Positions 1 to 7,028 of a stretch of DNA of 17,299 nucleotides are shown one piece after another. Positions within the stretch are counted from its first letter, which is position 1; every line of letters begins with the position of its first letter. The notes under the pieces were generated by a model. The model worked only from the letters and a program-made list of their open reading frames with translations. It did not search any database and was not told where the DNA came from. The position numbers were made by a program, and so were the translations under genes. Location of the stretch: NCBI GenBank assembly GCA_947086925.1, contig CAMUAL010000032.1, positions 1 through 17,299 on the forward strand. The letters run 5' to 3'. Source of the DNA: an uncultured Clostridia bacterium (GTDB taxonomy: Bacteria > Bacillota > Clostridia > Christensenellales > Pumilibacteraceae).

Positions 1-1
1 A

Positions 2-127
2 ATAAATTTGAGCCAAGTTGTCATTGTCGGACAATCCGAGCATATAAATAAGTATGAGCTACTCCGAAATAAGGTTTCCTTGTATTTGGCTGTCGATAAG
101 GACGTGATTGCGATTTATGAAAACTGA
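2..127 (+). CDS. spoIIIAF: Stage III sporulation protein AF, C-terminal fragment
   Basis: The first 41 codons in this frame are open and end in TGA at 125-127. The beginning lies outside the window. The translation has the alternating hydrophobic pattern of the SpoIIIAF C-terminus, ending in a beta-like stretch (VSLYLAVDKDVIAIYEN). In the spoIIIA operon SpoIIIAF immediately precedes SpoIIIAG, and here its end overlaps the proposed spoIIIAG start by 11 bases, which suggests translational coupling. SpoIIIAF is an inner-forespore/mother-cell membrane component of the SpoIIIA-SpoIIQ channel, with two N-terminal membrane helices (not visible here) and a soluble ring-building domain. The call rests mainly on position plus weak sequence resemblance, since only the tail is seen. 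Confidence 0.72.
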   Translation: MNLSQVVIVGQSEHINKYELLRNKVSLYLAVDKDVIAIYEN

Positions 128-626
128 ATCGAAAATTAAACAATTTATTGCGTCGCTTAAAACAAAAAAGCACTTGGAAATTATTATCGCGGTTATTGCG
201 GTTGCGGTTATGCTCGTAATTTACTTTTCGGCAAGAGCGAACGACGCGAAAACGTCGAATAGCGACGCCCCGACGGTTTCCGCAGACTATTGCGGCAAAA
301 CCGAACGCGAACTTGTGTCGGCGCTCGAAGCAATGAAAGGGGTGGGCAAAGTCAAAGTTGTGGTAAATTGGGAGAGCGGCGTGGAAAAAATAATTGCCTA
401 TGCCACCTCCAACTCGGGTAACAACGTAACCACTACGCCGACTATCATTCAGTCGCAAGGGACGAGTTCTCCCATAGTGCTGAAAGAGGTTTACCCCAAA
501 GCGCTCGGCGTAATTATAATCTGTCAAGGAGGAAACAATATTGCGGTTAAATTGGATGTTATGAATGCGGTATCCGTTTTGCTGGACATTCCGCAAAACA
601 AAATCAACGTGTATCCCATGAAGTAA
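117..626 (+). CDS. spoIIIAG: Stage III sporulation protein AG (channel ring protein)
   Basis: This encodes 169 residues. A lysine-rich cytoplasmic N-terminus is followed by one membrane helix (about residues 20-38), a Ser/Asp-rich linker and a soluble domain. The domain carries the SpoIIIAG pattern of an amphipathic helix, GVGKVKVVVNWESG, and later KEVYPKALGVIIICQGG followed by a helix and a final beta strand (KINVYPMK). SpoIIIAG is known to form the large ring of the SpoIIIA-SpoIIQ feeding tube in the intermembrane space. At 169 residues it is on the short side for the family. The start is uncertain: ATG 117 has an AAGGA at 98-102 that lies rather far upstream (14 bases), while an in-frame TTG at 108 is better spaced and would add three residues. 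It sits between the spoIIIAF end and spoIIIAH. Confidence 0.93.
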   Translation: MKTESKIKQFIASLKTKKHLEIIIAVIAVAVMLVIYFSARANDAKTSNSDAPTVSADYCGKTERELVSALEAMKGVGKVKVVVNWESGVEKIIAYATSNSGNNVTTTPTIIQSQGTSSPIVLKEVYPKALGVIIICQGGNNIAVKLDVMNAVSVLLDIPQNKINVYPMK

Positions 627-662
627 AAAAAAGTATTAAAATAAAAAATGGAGGAACAATTT

Positions 663-1139
663 ATGTTAAGCAAAAAGAAAAAGATTTTCATACTTGCGGG
701 TATGGTGGCGCTGTTGGTCGTTACCGGCTGCCTGAACATCTTTTTAAACAACAAGGCAACCAAAGCCAACGCGTCGGGTAACGTAACCTACGGTAACTTT
801 TTCACCACTTACCGCACCGACCGTCAGACCACGCGCGACCAAACCATACTTTACCTCGACGCTATTATAGCAAACGAGGCATCGTCGCAAGAAGCGGTAC
901 GCGAAGCCGAGGCTCAAAAACTCAGCCTTACGAAAAATATGGACCTCGAACTCGTACTCGAAGGACTTATCAAAGCTCTCGGATTCGAAGACGCAATAGT
1001 AACCGCGTCTACCGAAAACATTAACATTATAATCAAATCGGGTGAACTTACCGAGGCGGAAGTGGCTCAGGTGCTCGATATAGTGGTATCCGAAACCGAT
1101 AAGACCGCGCTCGACGTAAGAATCCTTCCGGTAGAATAA
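663..1139 (+). CDS. spoIIIAH: Stage III sporulation protein AH
   Basis: This encodes 158 residues. I chose ATG 663 because GGAGG at 650-654 sits 8 bases upstream; the earlier in-frame ATG at 648 overlaps that ribosome binding site. A short basic N-terminus precedes a membrane helix (about residues 8-28). The YscJ/FliF-like domain follows, with the family landmarks NFFTTYRTDRQTTRDQ, a helical segment rich in Glu and Ala, GLIKALGFEDAIV, and LTEAEVAQVLDIVVSET. SpoIIIAH in the mother-cell membrane binds forespore SpoIIQ across the septum, anchoring the channel and holding the membranes together during engulfment. It is the last gene of the spoIIIA operon. The helix contains VTGC, which resembles a lipobox, but most homologues have a tyrosine at the Cys position, so lipidation is doubtful. 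Confidence 0.95.
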   Translation: MLSKKKKIFILAGMVALLVVTGCLNIFLNNKATKANASGNVTYGNFFTTYRTDRQTTRDQTILYLDAIIANEASSQEAVREAEAQKLSLTKNMDLELVLEGLIKALGFEDAIVTASTENINIIIKSGELTEAEVAQVLDIVVSETDKTALDVRILPVE

Positions 1140-1174
1140 TCGTTTTTGTACTTGCAAATCGATTGAATTTTTTT
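1138..1174 (+). terminator. Possible weak terminator after spoIIIAH
   Basis: AATCG at 1138-1142 can pair with CGATT at 1160-1164, and TTTG at 1145-1148 with CAAA at 1155-1158, around a six-base loop. Seven T follow at 1168-1174. The stem is imperfect and AT-rich and three bases separate it from the T-run, so termination here is only a possibility. It overlaps the -35 box of the asp23 promoter. Confidence 0.3.
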
Positions 1175-1191
1175 ACCGACTGTGTTATACT
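1163..1191 (+). promoter_or_regulatory. Sigma-A promoter of asp23
   Basis: TTGAAT at 1163-1168 and TATACT at 1186-1191 are separated by 17 bases, with an extended -10 TGT at 1183-1185. The expected transcription start is near 1198, giving a short leader that contains AAGGAG at 1209-1214, well placed for ATG 1223. This is a good vegetative-type promoter and separates asp23 from the spoIIIA operon. Confidence 0.8.
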
Positions 1192-1222
1192 TTATACATA
1201 AGAACCACAAGGAGAGTAATAT

Positions 1223-1558
1223 ATGCCTCTTAAAAGCCGTTACAACGCAGATTTTACGGGCAACATAAATTACGGACGCAATTTAATATCGTCCATAGTT
1301 GTGTTGGCTGTGGAAGAAATCAACGGTGTGGCGTCGCTTCAAGGCAAGGGCATACGAACCGAAATGATTGGCAATACCGTGAACGTAGACGTGTTTGTAA
1401 ACGTCGAGTTCGGGGTGAGCTGTTCCGACGTTGCGTTCAGAGTTCAGGAAAACGTAAAGCGCGGTGTCGAAACAATGAGCAAGTATAAAGTGGGTGTGGT
1501 AAACGTAAATATACTCGGTATTACCATGCCCGACAAAAACGATAACGCACAACTATAA
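1223..1558 (+). CDS. Asp23/Gls24 family envelope stress protein (YqhY-like)
   Basis: This encodes 111 residues with the Asp23 (DUF322) fold pattern: GNINYGRNLISSIVVLAVEE, then INGVASL, then alternating strands (NTVNVDVFVNVEFGVSC), an amphipathic helix around VAFRVQENVKRGVETMS, and a closing VVNVNILGI strand. No membrane segment or signal peptide is seen, so it is cytoplasmic. It corresponds in position to B. subtilis yqhY, which lies just before nusB and is linked to control of acetyl-CoA carboxylase; the accB and accC genes usual upstream in B. subtilis are absent here. The gene has its own sigma-A promoter and a strong terminator overlapping its stop codon, so it should give an abundant monocistronic mRNA. 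The molecular function of the family is not settled. Confidence 0.92.
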   Translation: MPLKSRYNADFTGNINYGRNLISSIVVLAVEEINGVASLQGKGIRTEMIGNTVNVDVFVNVEFGVSCSDVAFRVQENVKRGVETMSKYKVGVVNVNILGITMPDKNDNAQL

Positions 1559-1559
1559 G
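1530..1559 (+). promoter_or_regulatory. Candidate promoter for nusB inside the asp23 end
   Basis: CCGACA at 1530-1535 and TATAAG at 1554-1559 are 18 bases apart (4 of 6 and 5 of 6 matches to sigma-A boxes). A start near 1566 would fall in the loop of the asp23 terminator, so the resulting RNA would lack the ascending arm and could not form the hairpin. This is inference from spacing and matches; the TATAAG is also simply part of the terminator stem. Confidence 0.3.
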
Positions 1560-1591
1560 CTTTAAGCAATTAAGGCTTATAGTTTTATTTT
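1553..1591 (+). terminator. Intrinsic terminator between asp23 and nusB
   Basis: A 13-base-pair stem (1553-1565 with 1570-1582, one G-U pair) closes a GCAA tetraloop of the stable GNRA type at 1566-1569. The T-rich run TTTTATTTT follows at 1583-1591. It starts within the asp23 stop codon, and nusB starts only 14 bases after the T-run. Confidence 0.9.
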
Positions 1592-1604
1592 GCCGTGAGG
1601 ATTT

Positions 1605-2036
1605 ATGAGTAGAAAAACAGCAAGAGAAAACGCATTCCGCTTGGTTTATGAATTTTTGGAAACGGGTGAGCGCAATGATTTTACAAGACAGTTGCTTTGC
1701 GCGTCGGATGCCGAAACAGATGCGAATTACACTGCGGAGATTTATGATGCGGTGATTTCGGAATACGATTTTTTAAAGAGCGTAATCGAGCGTTACAGTA
1801 AAGATTTCGCCTTTGACAGAATTTACAAAACCGACCTTGCCGCGCTTATGATTGCAACTTGCGAGATTTTGCTTCGTTTCGACATTCCCGAAAAAGTATC
1901 GGTAAACGAGGCATTGGAACTCAGCCGTACATATTCCACCGATAAAAGTTTTTCGTTTGTGAACGGAATTTTGGCATCGGTGATTTCGCATAAGGAGGAG
2001 CTTATAAATGAGCATAACGAAAGCGAAGATAATTGA
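1605..2036 (+). CDS. nusB: Transcription antitermination factor NusB
   Basis: This encodes 143 residues, normal for NusB. The family landmarks are visible in order: SRKTARENAFRLVYEF at the N-terminus (the arginine-rich helix that contacts boxA RNA), a middle region with DFAFDRIYKTDLAALMIATCE, then IPEKVSVNEALELSRTY and SFVNGILASVI near the end. NusB pairs with NusE (ribosomal protein S10) and binds boxA in rRNA leaders to resist premature termination. A modest GAGG at 1597-1600 lies only four bases from the ATG. The last 29 bases overlap folD in another frame. It heads the nusB-to-recN gene run, yet sits directly behind the asp23 terminator. Confidence 0.96.
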   Translation: MSRKTARENAFRLVYEFLETGERNDFTRQLLCASDAETDANYTAEIYDAVISEYDFLKSVIERYSKDFAFDRIYKTDLAALMIATCEILLRFDIPEKVSVNEALELSRTYSTDKSFSFVNGILASVISHKEELINEHNESEDN

Positions 2037-2868
2037 CGGCAAAGCACTTGCGGCAGAAGTGCGTGCGCAAGTCAAAGCGCAAGCGGAAGCATTCGAAAAT
2101 AAGTATAGGCGTAAAGTCGGACTTGCCGTTATTATGGCAGGCGACAATCCCGCAAGCCGAATATACGTAAGAAATAAGATTAAGGCGTGCGAGGAATCGG
2201 GAATCAAGTCGCTGTCTTATAACTTGCCGGAAAACGTGACCCAAAGCGAAATCATCGAACTTATTCATGCTCTCGATTCGGATAACTCGGTAGACGGAAT
2301 TTTGGTGCAGTTGCCGCTACCTGCCGGTTTAGACGAAAAACATATTTTGGAACAAGTATCGCCGCTTAAAGACGTAGACGGCTTTCACGCCGTTAATGCA
2401 GGAAATTTACTGCTCGGCAACCAGTGTCTTGCGGCATGCACGCCGCAGGGGTGTATCGCACTTATCCGTTCAACGGGTGTATGTATCGAAGGTAAACATG
2501 CTGTGGTTGTAGGAAGAAGCAATATAGTGGGCAAGCCGATGGCGGCTCTGCTATTGCAACAAAATGCAACGGTAACGGTTGCGCACTCGAAAACGGTGGA
2601 TTTAAAGAGCATAACAAAGCAAGCCGACATTTTGATTGCCGCGGTCGGTAAAAAGGAATTTATTACCGGCGATATGATTAAAAAAGGCGCGGTGGTAATA
2701 GACGTAGGCATGAACAGGGCAGACGGCAAATTATACGGCGACGTCAATTTCGAAGAAGCAAGCCGCATTGCGGGCTTTATAACACCCGTTCCTGGCGGAG
2801 TGGGACCGATGACTATAGCTATGCTCATGAAAAACACCGTTACGGCGGCGATAGCACATGCGTGTTAG
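2008..2868 (+). CDS. folD: Bifunctional methylenetetrahydrofolate dehydrogenase / cyclohydrolase
   Basis: This encodes 286 residues, full length. FolD interconverts 5,10-methylene-THF and 10-formyl-THF for purine, fMet and one-carbon metabolism. The catalytic YxxxK (Y53-K57 in YVRNKIKACEESGI), the substrate loop VDGILVQLPLP, DVDGFH, TPQGC, the NADP-binding VVVGRSNIVGKPMA, AVGK, VIDVGMNR and the folate motif TPVPGGVGPMTIAML are all present, so both activities should be intact. An excellent AAGGAGG at 1992-1998 fixes ATG 2008, inside the nusB coding region. The end overlaps xseA by 11 bases. The order nusB-folD-xseA-xseB is widespread in Bacillota. Confidence 0.98.
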   Translation: MSITKAKIIDGKALAAEVRAQVKAQAEAFENKYRRKVGLAVIMAGDNPASRIYVRNKIKACEESGIKSLSYNLPENVTQSEIIELIHALDSDNSVDGILVQLPLPAGLDEKHILEQVSPLKDVDGFHAVNAGNLLLGNQCLAACTPQGCIALIRSTGVCIEGKHAVVVGRSNIVGKPMAALLLQQNATVTVAHSKTVDLKSITKQADILIAAVGKKEFITGDMIKKGAVVIDVGMNRADGKLYGDVNFEEASRIAGFITPVPGGVGPMTIAMLMKNTVTAAIAHAC

Positions 2869-4102
2869 AACTCTTACGGTTTCACAGCTTAACGAATACG
2901 TAAAGGGCGTATTCGAGGACGAACTTGTTTTGCACGATTTGAACGTGGAAGGCGAAGTATACGAATACAGGCAAACACCGTCGGCAACTTTTATTACACT
3001 GAAAGACGGAGATTGCTTACTGCACTGCGTATCGTTCGAAAGTACCGAAAAAGCCGAAACGGGCGATAAGGTTTCGTTGCACGGAAACGTATCGTTTTAC
3101 GAACGGAGCGGAAAAGTTTCGTTTGTATTCGGAAGCTTGCACAAAATCGGGGCGGGCAATCTCCTCAAAGAATTTAACGAGCTGAAAAACAAGCTTTTAT
3201 GCGAGGGATTATTCGACCGCAAAAAGTCCGTGCCGGTACCGATTAAGAGTGTAGCTATTATAACCGCCGAAACGGGCGCCGTAATACACGACTTTGTAAA
3301 AACCGTTACGCGAACGCGCAATTTCACCGATATTCATATTTACTCGTCGGCAGTACAGGGCAAATGCGCTCCCGCAGAGATAATTTCAAATATTGCGGCG
3401 GCTGATAAAAGCAAGTGCGATGTTATAGTGCTTGCACGCGGCGGTGGCAGCAGCGACGATTTAAGCGTTTTCAACGACGAGTCGGTAGTGCGCGCCGTAG
3501 CGAACTCCGTTAAACCGATTATTTCGGCGATTGGTCACGAAACAGACTTTACGCTGTGTGATTTTGCGGCATCTGTTCGTGCCGGAACGCCGAGCATGGC
3601 AGGCGAGTATATAAGCAGGCTGAACGACGGTTTTTTCGAAAGGTTTTACAATGCCGTTAATCTGTTATCTTACAATGCCGATAAGCTCATGCTCAGAAAA
3701 ACAAATACCATGTATTCGGCGGCGTCGGCGCTGTCGTATAAGTGCGAATTACGCTTACAGCAAATAGAATCCCGAATAATCGGTATGTCAGATAAAATTT
3801 CCTACGGTGCTGAATCGGTATGCGCTTATACGCAAAAACGGGTAATCGATTCGGCAAAAGCTTTATACGATAATTTCGAATATTTATCGGCAGGCAAAAC
3901 CGAACGGTTGGAGCGCGCCGTTGCAAATCTCGACACGAACAATCCGCTACGCATACTTTCCATGGGATATTCCAAGCTTTATACCGAGGACGGCAGTTCG
4001 GTTACAATAGATAACGTAAAAACGGGCGATACCGTAAGTGCCGTAATAAGCGGCGGAAAACTTACGGCAAAGGTTATTTCTAAATCAGAGAGAGGAAAAT
4101 AA
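2858..4102 (+). CDS. xseA: Exodeoxyribonuclease VII large subunit
   Basis: This encodes 414 residues. An N-terminal OB-fold (about 1-100, starting RVRTLTVSQLNEYVKGVF) binds single-stranded DNA. The catalytic region follows, with TAETGAVIHDFVKTVTR, RGGGSSDDL (R194-L202), the GHETD signature (226-230) and RAGTPSMAGE (241-250). A coiled-coil region and a C-terminal NPLRILSMGYSKLY segment complete the family layout. With XseB it forms the exonuclease that degrades single-stranded DNA into oligonucleotides in repair. No clear ribosome binding site precedes ATG 2858, which lies inside the folD end, so translation is probably coupled to folD. xseB follows after four bases. Confidence 0.97.
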   Translation: MRVRTLTVSQLNEYVKGVFEDELVLHDLNVEGEVYEYRQTPSATFITLKDGDCLLHCVSFESTEKAETGDKVSLHGNVSFYERSGKVSFVFGSLHKIGAGNLLKEFNELKNKLLCEGLFDRKKSVPVPIKSVAIITAETGAVIHDFVKTVTRTRNFTDIHIYSSAVQGKCAPAEIISNIAAADKSKCDVIVLARGGGSSDDLSVFNDESVVRAVANSVKPIISAIGHETDFTLCDFAASVRAGTPSMAGEYISRLNDGFFERFYNAVNLLSYNADKLMLRKTNTMYSAASALSYKCELRLQQIESRIIGMSDKISYGAESVCAYTQKRVIDSAKALYDNFEYLSAGKTERLERAVANLDTNNPLRILSMGYSKLYTEDGSSVTIDNVKTGDTVSAVISGGKLTAKVISKSERGK

Positions 4103-4106
4103 ACAA

Positions 4107-4322
4107 ATGGAACTCGAAAAAAAATTAAAACAGCTTGAAGAAACAGCCGAAAAACTCGACAGCAAAAGCATATCGCTCGATGAAGCCGTATCTTTATATG
4201 AAAGCGGAGTAAAACTCATACGCGAATGTATGGATAGCCTTAACGAAAGTAAGGGAAAAATAGAGAGTATACGGGGCGAACTTAAAGAATTGCTCGAAAA
4301 CGCAGAAGGAGAAACTAATTGA
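4107..4322 (+). CDS. xseB: Exodeoxyribonuclease VII small subunit
   Basis: This encodes 71 residues, the usual size. The sequence is almost wholly helical, beginning ELEKKLKQLEETAEKLDS and continuing with SLDEAVSLYESGVKLIREC, the family signature (LEEALALYEEGVKLVKRC-like). Several XseB copies bind the coiled-coil region of XseA and are needed for the stable nuclease. AGAGAGGA just upstream serves as the ribosome binding site. The stop TGA at 4320-4322 overlaps the TTG start of ispA by two bases, so the two are likely translationally coupled. Confidence 0.96.
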   Translation: MELEKKLKQLEETAEKLDSKSISLDEAVSLYESGVKLIRECMDSLNESKGKIESIRGELKELLENAEGETN

Positions 4323-5161
4323 ATTTTACCGAAGAATACGCCAAAAGAAAGGACGAATTCGAAAATTATCTGCACGGATTCGCAAATGAATTTCTGAATT
4401 ATCCCAAACAGCTCGGTGATGCTGTTTTGTATGCTCTTACAAGCGGCGGGAAACGACTTCGTCCCATACTGTTTTTGGAAACATTGCGCATGTTTGGCGG
4501 CAAAGTAAATGCGGCGGCAGTCAATTTCGCATTGGCAATCGAATGTATACACACATATTCTCTTATACACGACGATTTGCCGTGCATGGATAACGACGAT
4601 TTGCGCAGAGGCAAGCCAACGTGTCACAAAAAATTCGGCGAGGCGAACGCATTGCTTGCCGGCGACGCGCTTTTAAACCTTGCATACGAACTTATGCTTT
4701 GCGCAATGGCAATAGGCAACAAACCCGAAAACTGCCTTAAAGCGGCGGCATGTATTGCAAGTGCCGCAGGCGGTAACGGAATGGTGGGCGGACAGACATG
4801 CGATTTATCCGATTCCGTAACAAAGGAATCGATAGATTATATTTACTCTCACAAAACGGGCGCGCTTATAAAAGCGGCGGTACGCGCAGGCGCAATAATG
4901 GGCGGGGCGGACGAATCCGACTTGAAACGCATGGACATATTCGGCGAGAACTTCGGATACTGTTTTCAGCTTAAAGACGATTTATTGGATAAAGATACCG
5001 AATCCGCAGAAAAGAAAACATACTTGAATTTGTACGGTGAAGACAAAACTGCCGCCAAGCTGAAAGAAAAAACCGTTGAGGCGTTAAAAATTCTGCAAGA
5101 AATAGATACGTCGGAATTTTTAACGGAGCTTACCGCTAATTTTATGGAACGCATGGAATAA
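4319..5161 (+). CDS. ispA: Polyprenyl (farnesyl) diphosphate synthase
   Basis: This encodes 280 residues from a TTG start that is well supported by AAGGAG at 4306-4311 seven bases upstream. It is a trans-isoprenyl diphosphate synthase: GGKRLRPIL (43-51) binds isopentenyl diphosphate, the first Asp-rich motif is DDLPCMD (85-91, the DDx4D form typical of bacterial enzymes), RRGKPTCH follows, and the second Asp-rich motif is DDLLD (220-224) in FQLKDDLLD. It condenses dimethylallyl or geranyl diphosphate with isopentenyl diphosphate, feeding undecaprenyl phosphate and quinone synthesis. Product length (C15 versus C20) cannot be decided by eye; length and neighbourhood favour farnesyl diphosphate. 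It sits between xseB and dxs, as in many Bacillota. Confidence 0.95.
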   Translation: MNFTEEYAKRKDEFENYLHGFANEFLNYPKQLGDAVLYALTSGGKRLRPILFLETLRMFGGKVNAAAVNFALAIECIHTYSLIHDDLPCMDNDDLRRGKPTCHKKFGEANALLAGDALLNLAYELMLCAMAIGNKPENCLKAAACIASAAGGNGMVGGQTCDLSDSVTKESIDYIYSHKTGALIKAAVRAGAIMGGADESDLKRMDIFGENFGYCFQLKDDLLDKDTESAEKKTYLNLYGEDKTAAKLKEKTVEALKILQEIDTSEFLTELTANFMERME

Positions 5162-5167
5162 AAATCT

Positions 5168-6991
5168 TTGGATGAAATAATCAGACAAGTTAATTCGCCG
5201 AAAGAGCTCAAAAAGCTTAACGGTCGTGCACTTAACGACTATTGTTGCGCGCTCAGAAAGTTCATAATCGAAACCGTTCGTTCCACGGGCGGCCATTTGG
5301 CGTCGAGTTTGGGAGCGGTTGAGCTTGCGGTCGCGCTTCATTACGTATTCGACTGTCCCACCGACAAAATACTGTGGGATGTGGGACATCAGTCTTACGC
5401 ACACAAGATAATTACGGGACGTGCAAAACAATTCGATAAATTGCGTCAAAACGGCGGAATATCCGGATTCCCCAAAATGTCGGAGAGCGAATACGATGCT
5501 TTTACAATGGGGCACAGTTCCACTTCGCTTTCGGTGGGACTCGGATATGCACGCGCACGCGACTTGTCCGGAGATAATTACAATATAGTAAGCGTGATAG
5601 GGGACGGCGCATTTACCGGCGGAATGGCATTCGAGGCCCTTAACGATATAGGCGCAACAAAAGCTAAAATGATTATCGTGCTTAACGACAACAAAATGTC
5701 TATATCCAAAAACGTCGGCGCAATGAGTCAGTATCTTTCCAAATTGCGACTCAGCGGCAAATACAACAAAATCAAAAACACCGTTAAAAAAGGCGTATTG
5801 GGCATTCCGCTTTTCGGCTCGCACATTTATAAAGCGCTCGGTAAAACAAAAGACGGTTTTAAATATCTTTTGCAGAACAATAAAATGTTCGAGCAAATGG
5901 GTATAAAATATTACGGTCCGATAGAGGGACACAATTTAAAAAGTCTTGTGGAAGTTTTCGGGCATGTAAAAAACGAAGACGGTCCGGTACTCGTTCATAT
6001 AATAACAAATAAAGGAATGGGCGACGCGGGTGCGCAATCCGACCCGACTAAATTTCACGGCGTTCAACCCGAAGATACGCGCGCCGAAAAGTTATATTCC
6101 GACGTATTAGGAGAATTTCTGTGCCGCGAAAGCAAAAATAACGATAAAATAGTTGCAATAACCGCGGCGATGGCGGACGGCACGGGACTATGCGAATTTG
6201 CGACCGAGTTTCCGAATCGCTGTTACGACGTCGGAATTGCCGAACAGCATGCGGTAACGCTTGCCGCAGGTTTGGCGGCAGGCGGAATGAAGCCGTACTT
6301 TGCGGTGTATTCCACGTTTTTGCAACGCGGCTACGACCAAATTTTACATGACGTTTGTATAAACAATCTTCCCGTTACGTTTTTAATCGACCGCGCGGGT
6401 GCAGTAGGCTCCGACGGAGTAACGCATCAGGGCATATACGATTTGTCGTACTTATCTTCCGTTCCGAATATGACAGTGCTCGCGCCCAAAGACGGAATCG
6501 AGTTTTTAGAAATGCTTAAATGGTCGCTCGGATTTAACGCTCCTCTTGCAATACGTTACCCCAAAAGCTACGGCTCTACGTATTCGTGTGCAAAAATCGA
6601 GCTCGGCAAGTGGGAAAAAATCAAGTCGGCAAATTCGCCCGTTTATATTTTATGCGTAGGAGGAAGAACGCTTGCCGCCGCAAATGAAATAGCGAACGCA
6701 AACATAATATCGGCGCGCTTTGTTAAGCCGCTTGACTTTGAAATGCTCGACGAAATAAATAAAAAAGGTAATCTCGTAATTACCGTAGAAGACGGCGCGG
6801 TTAAAGGCGGCTTCGGTCAAGCGGTATTGTGCGCGCTTAATAACGCCGGACTAAAATGTACGGTAAAAAACATTGGTTACGGCGATGAGTTTTTAGATAA
6901 CTATTCGGTACGCGCTTCGCTCGAATCGGCGGGAATAAGCAAAGACGGCATTGAAAACACAATAAAAAACTTTTTAAATTTTATGCAATAA
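5168..6991 (+). CDS. dxs: 1-Deoxy-D-xylulose-5-phosphate synthase
   Basis: This encodes 607 residues. It makes DXP from pyruvate and glyceraldehyde 3-phosphate with thiamine diphosphate (TPP), the entry step of the MEP isoprenoid pathway and a source of thiamine and pyridoxal precursors. The motifs are TGGHLASSLGAVELAVALHY, GHSSTSLSVGLG, the TPP-binding GDGAFTGG (145-152) with LNDNKMSIS, the transketolase-type DVGIAEQHAV with the catalytic Glu at 359, FLQRGYDQILHDV, DRAGAVGSDG and ARFVKPLD. The stretch just before ARFVKPLD is a little shorter than in typical Dxs. The start must be TTG 5168, because the same frame has the ispA stop at 5159-5161 and no other start fits the conserved N-terminus. 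The ribosome binding site is weak, so translation may be modest or coupled to ispA. Confidence 0.97.
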   Translation: MDEIIRQVNSPKELKKLNGRALNDYCCALRKFIIETVRSTGGHLASSLGAVELAVALHYVFDCPTDKILWDVGHQSYAHKIITGRAKQFDKLRQNGGISGFPKMSESEYDAFTMGHSSTSLSVGLGYARARDLSGDNYNIVSVIGDGAFTGGMAFEALNDIGATKAKMIIVLNDNKMSISKNVGAMSQYLSKLRLSGKYNKIKNTVKKGVLGIPLFGSHIYKALGKTKDGFKYLLQNNKMFEQMGIKYYGPIEGHNLKSLVEVFGHVKNEDGPVLVHIITNKGMGDAGAQSDPTKFHGVQPEDTRAEKLYSDVLGEFLCRESKNNDKIVAITAAMADGTGLCEFATEFPNRCYDVGIAEQHAVTLAAGLAAGGMKPYFAVYSTFLQRGYDQILHDVCINNLPVTFLIDRAGAVGSDGVTHQGIYDLSYLSSVPNMTVLAPKDGIEFLEMLKWSLGFNAPLAIRYPKSYGSTYSCAKIELGKWEKIKSANSPVYILCVGGRTLAAANEIANANIISARFVKPLDFEMLDEINKKGNLVITVEDGAVKGGFGQAVLCALNNAGLKCTVKNIGYGDEFLDNYSVRASLESAGISKDGIENTIKNFLNFMQ

Positions 6992-6993
6992 AC

Positions 6994-7022
6994 TTGAATA
7001 TTTATAAAGTTTCATGTATAAT
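6994..7022 (+). promoter_or_regulatory. Strong sigma-A promoter immediately before nadK
   Basis: TTGAAT at 6994-6999 and a perfect TATAAT at 7017-7022 are separated by exactly 17 bases. The expected start, about seven bases after the -10 box, is at or within a base or two of the nadK ATG at 7029. No Shine-Dalgarno sequence lies between, so the mRNA would be leaderless or nearly so. Confidence 0.72.
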
Positions 7023-7028
7023 AATCTT

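Noticed and set aside
21..596. Long antisense frame (191 codons) opposite spoIIIAG
   Set aside because: It mirrors a well-supported gene, its product is Arg/Phe/Asn-rich with no domain-like pattern, and similar antisense frames occur opposite most genes here, a by-product of codon usage.
663..740. Lipobox-like VTGC in SpoIIIAH
   Set aside because: The Cys sits inside the expected membrane helix at a position that is usually Tyr in homologues, and SpoIIIAH is not known as a lipoprotein.
5120..5932. Antisense frame of 270 codons opposite dxs
   Set aside because: The sense strand encodes clear Dxs motifs throughout. The antisense product has no recognisable pattern and no ribosome binding site context.
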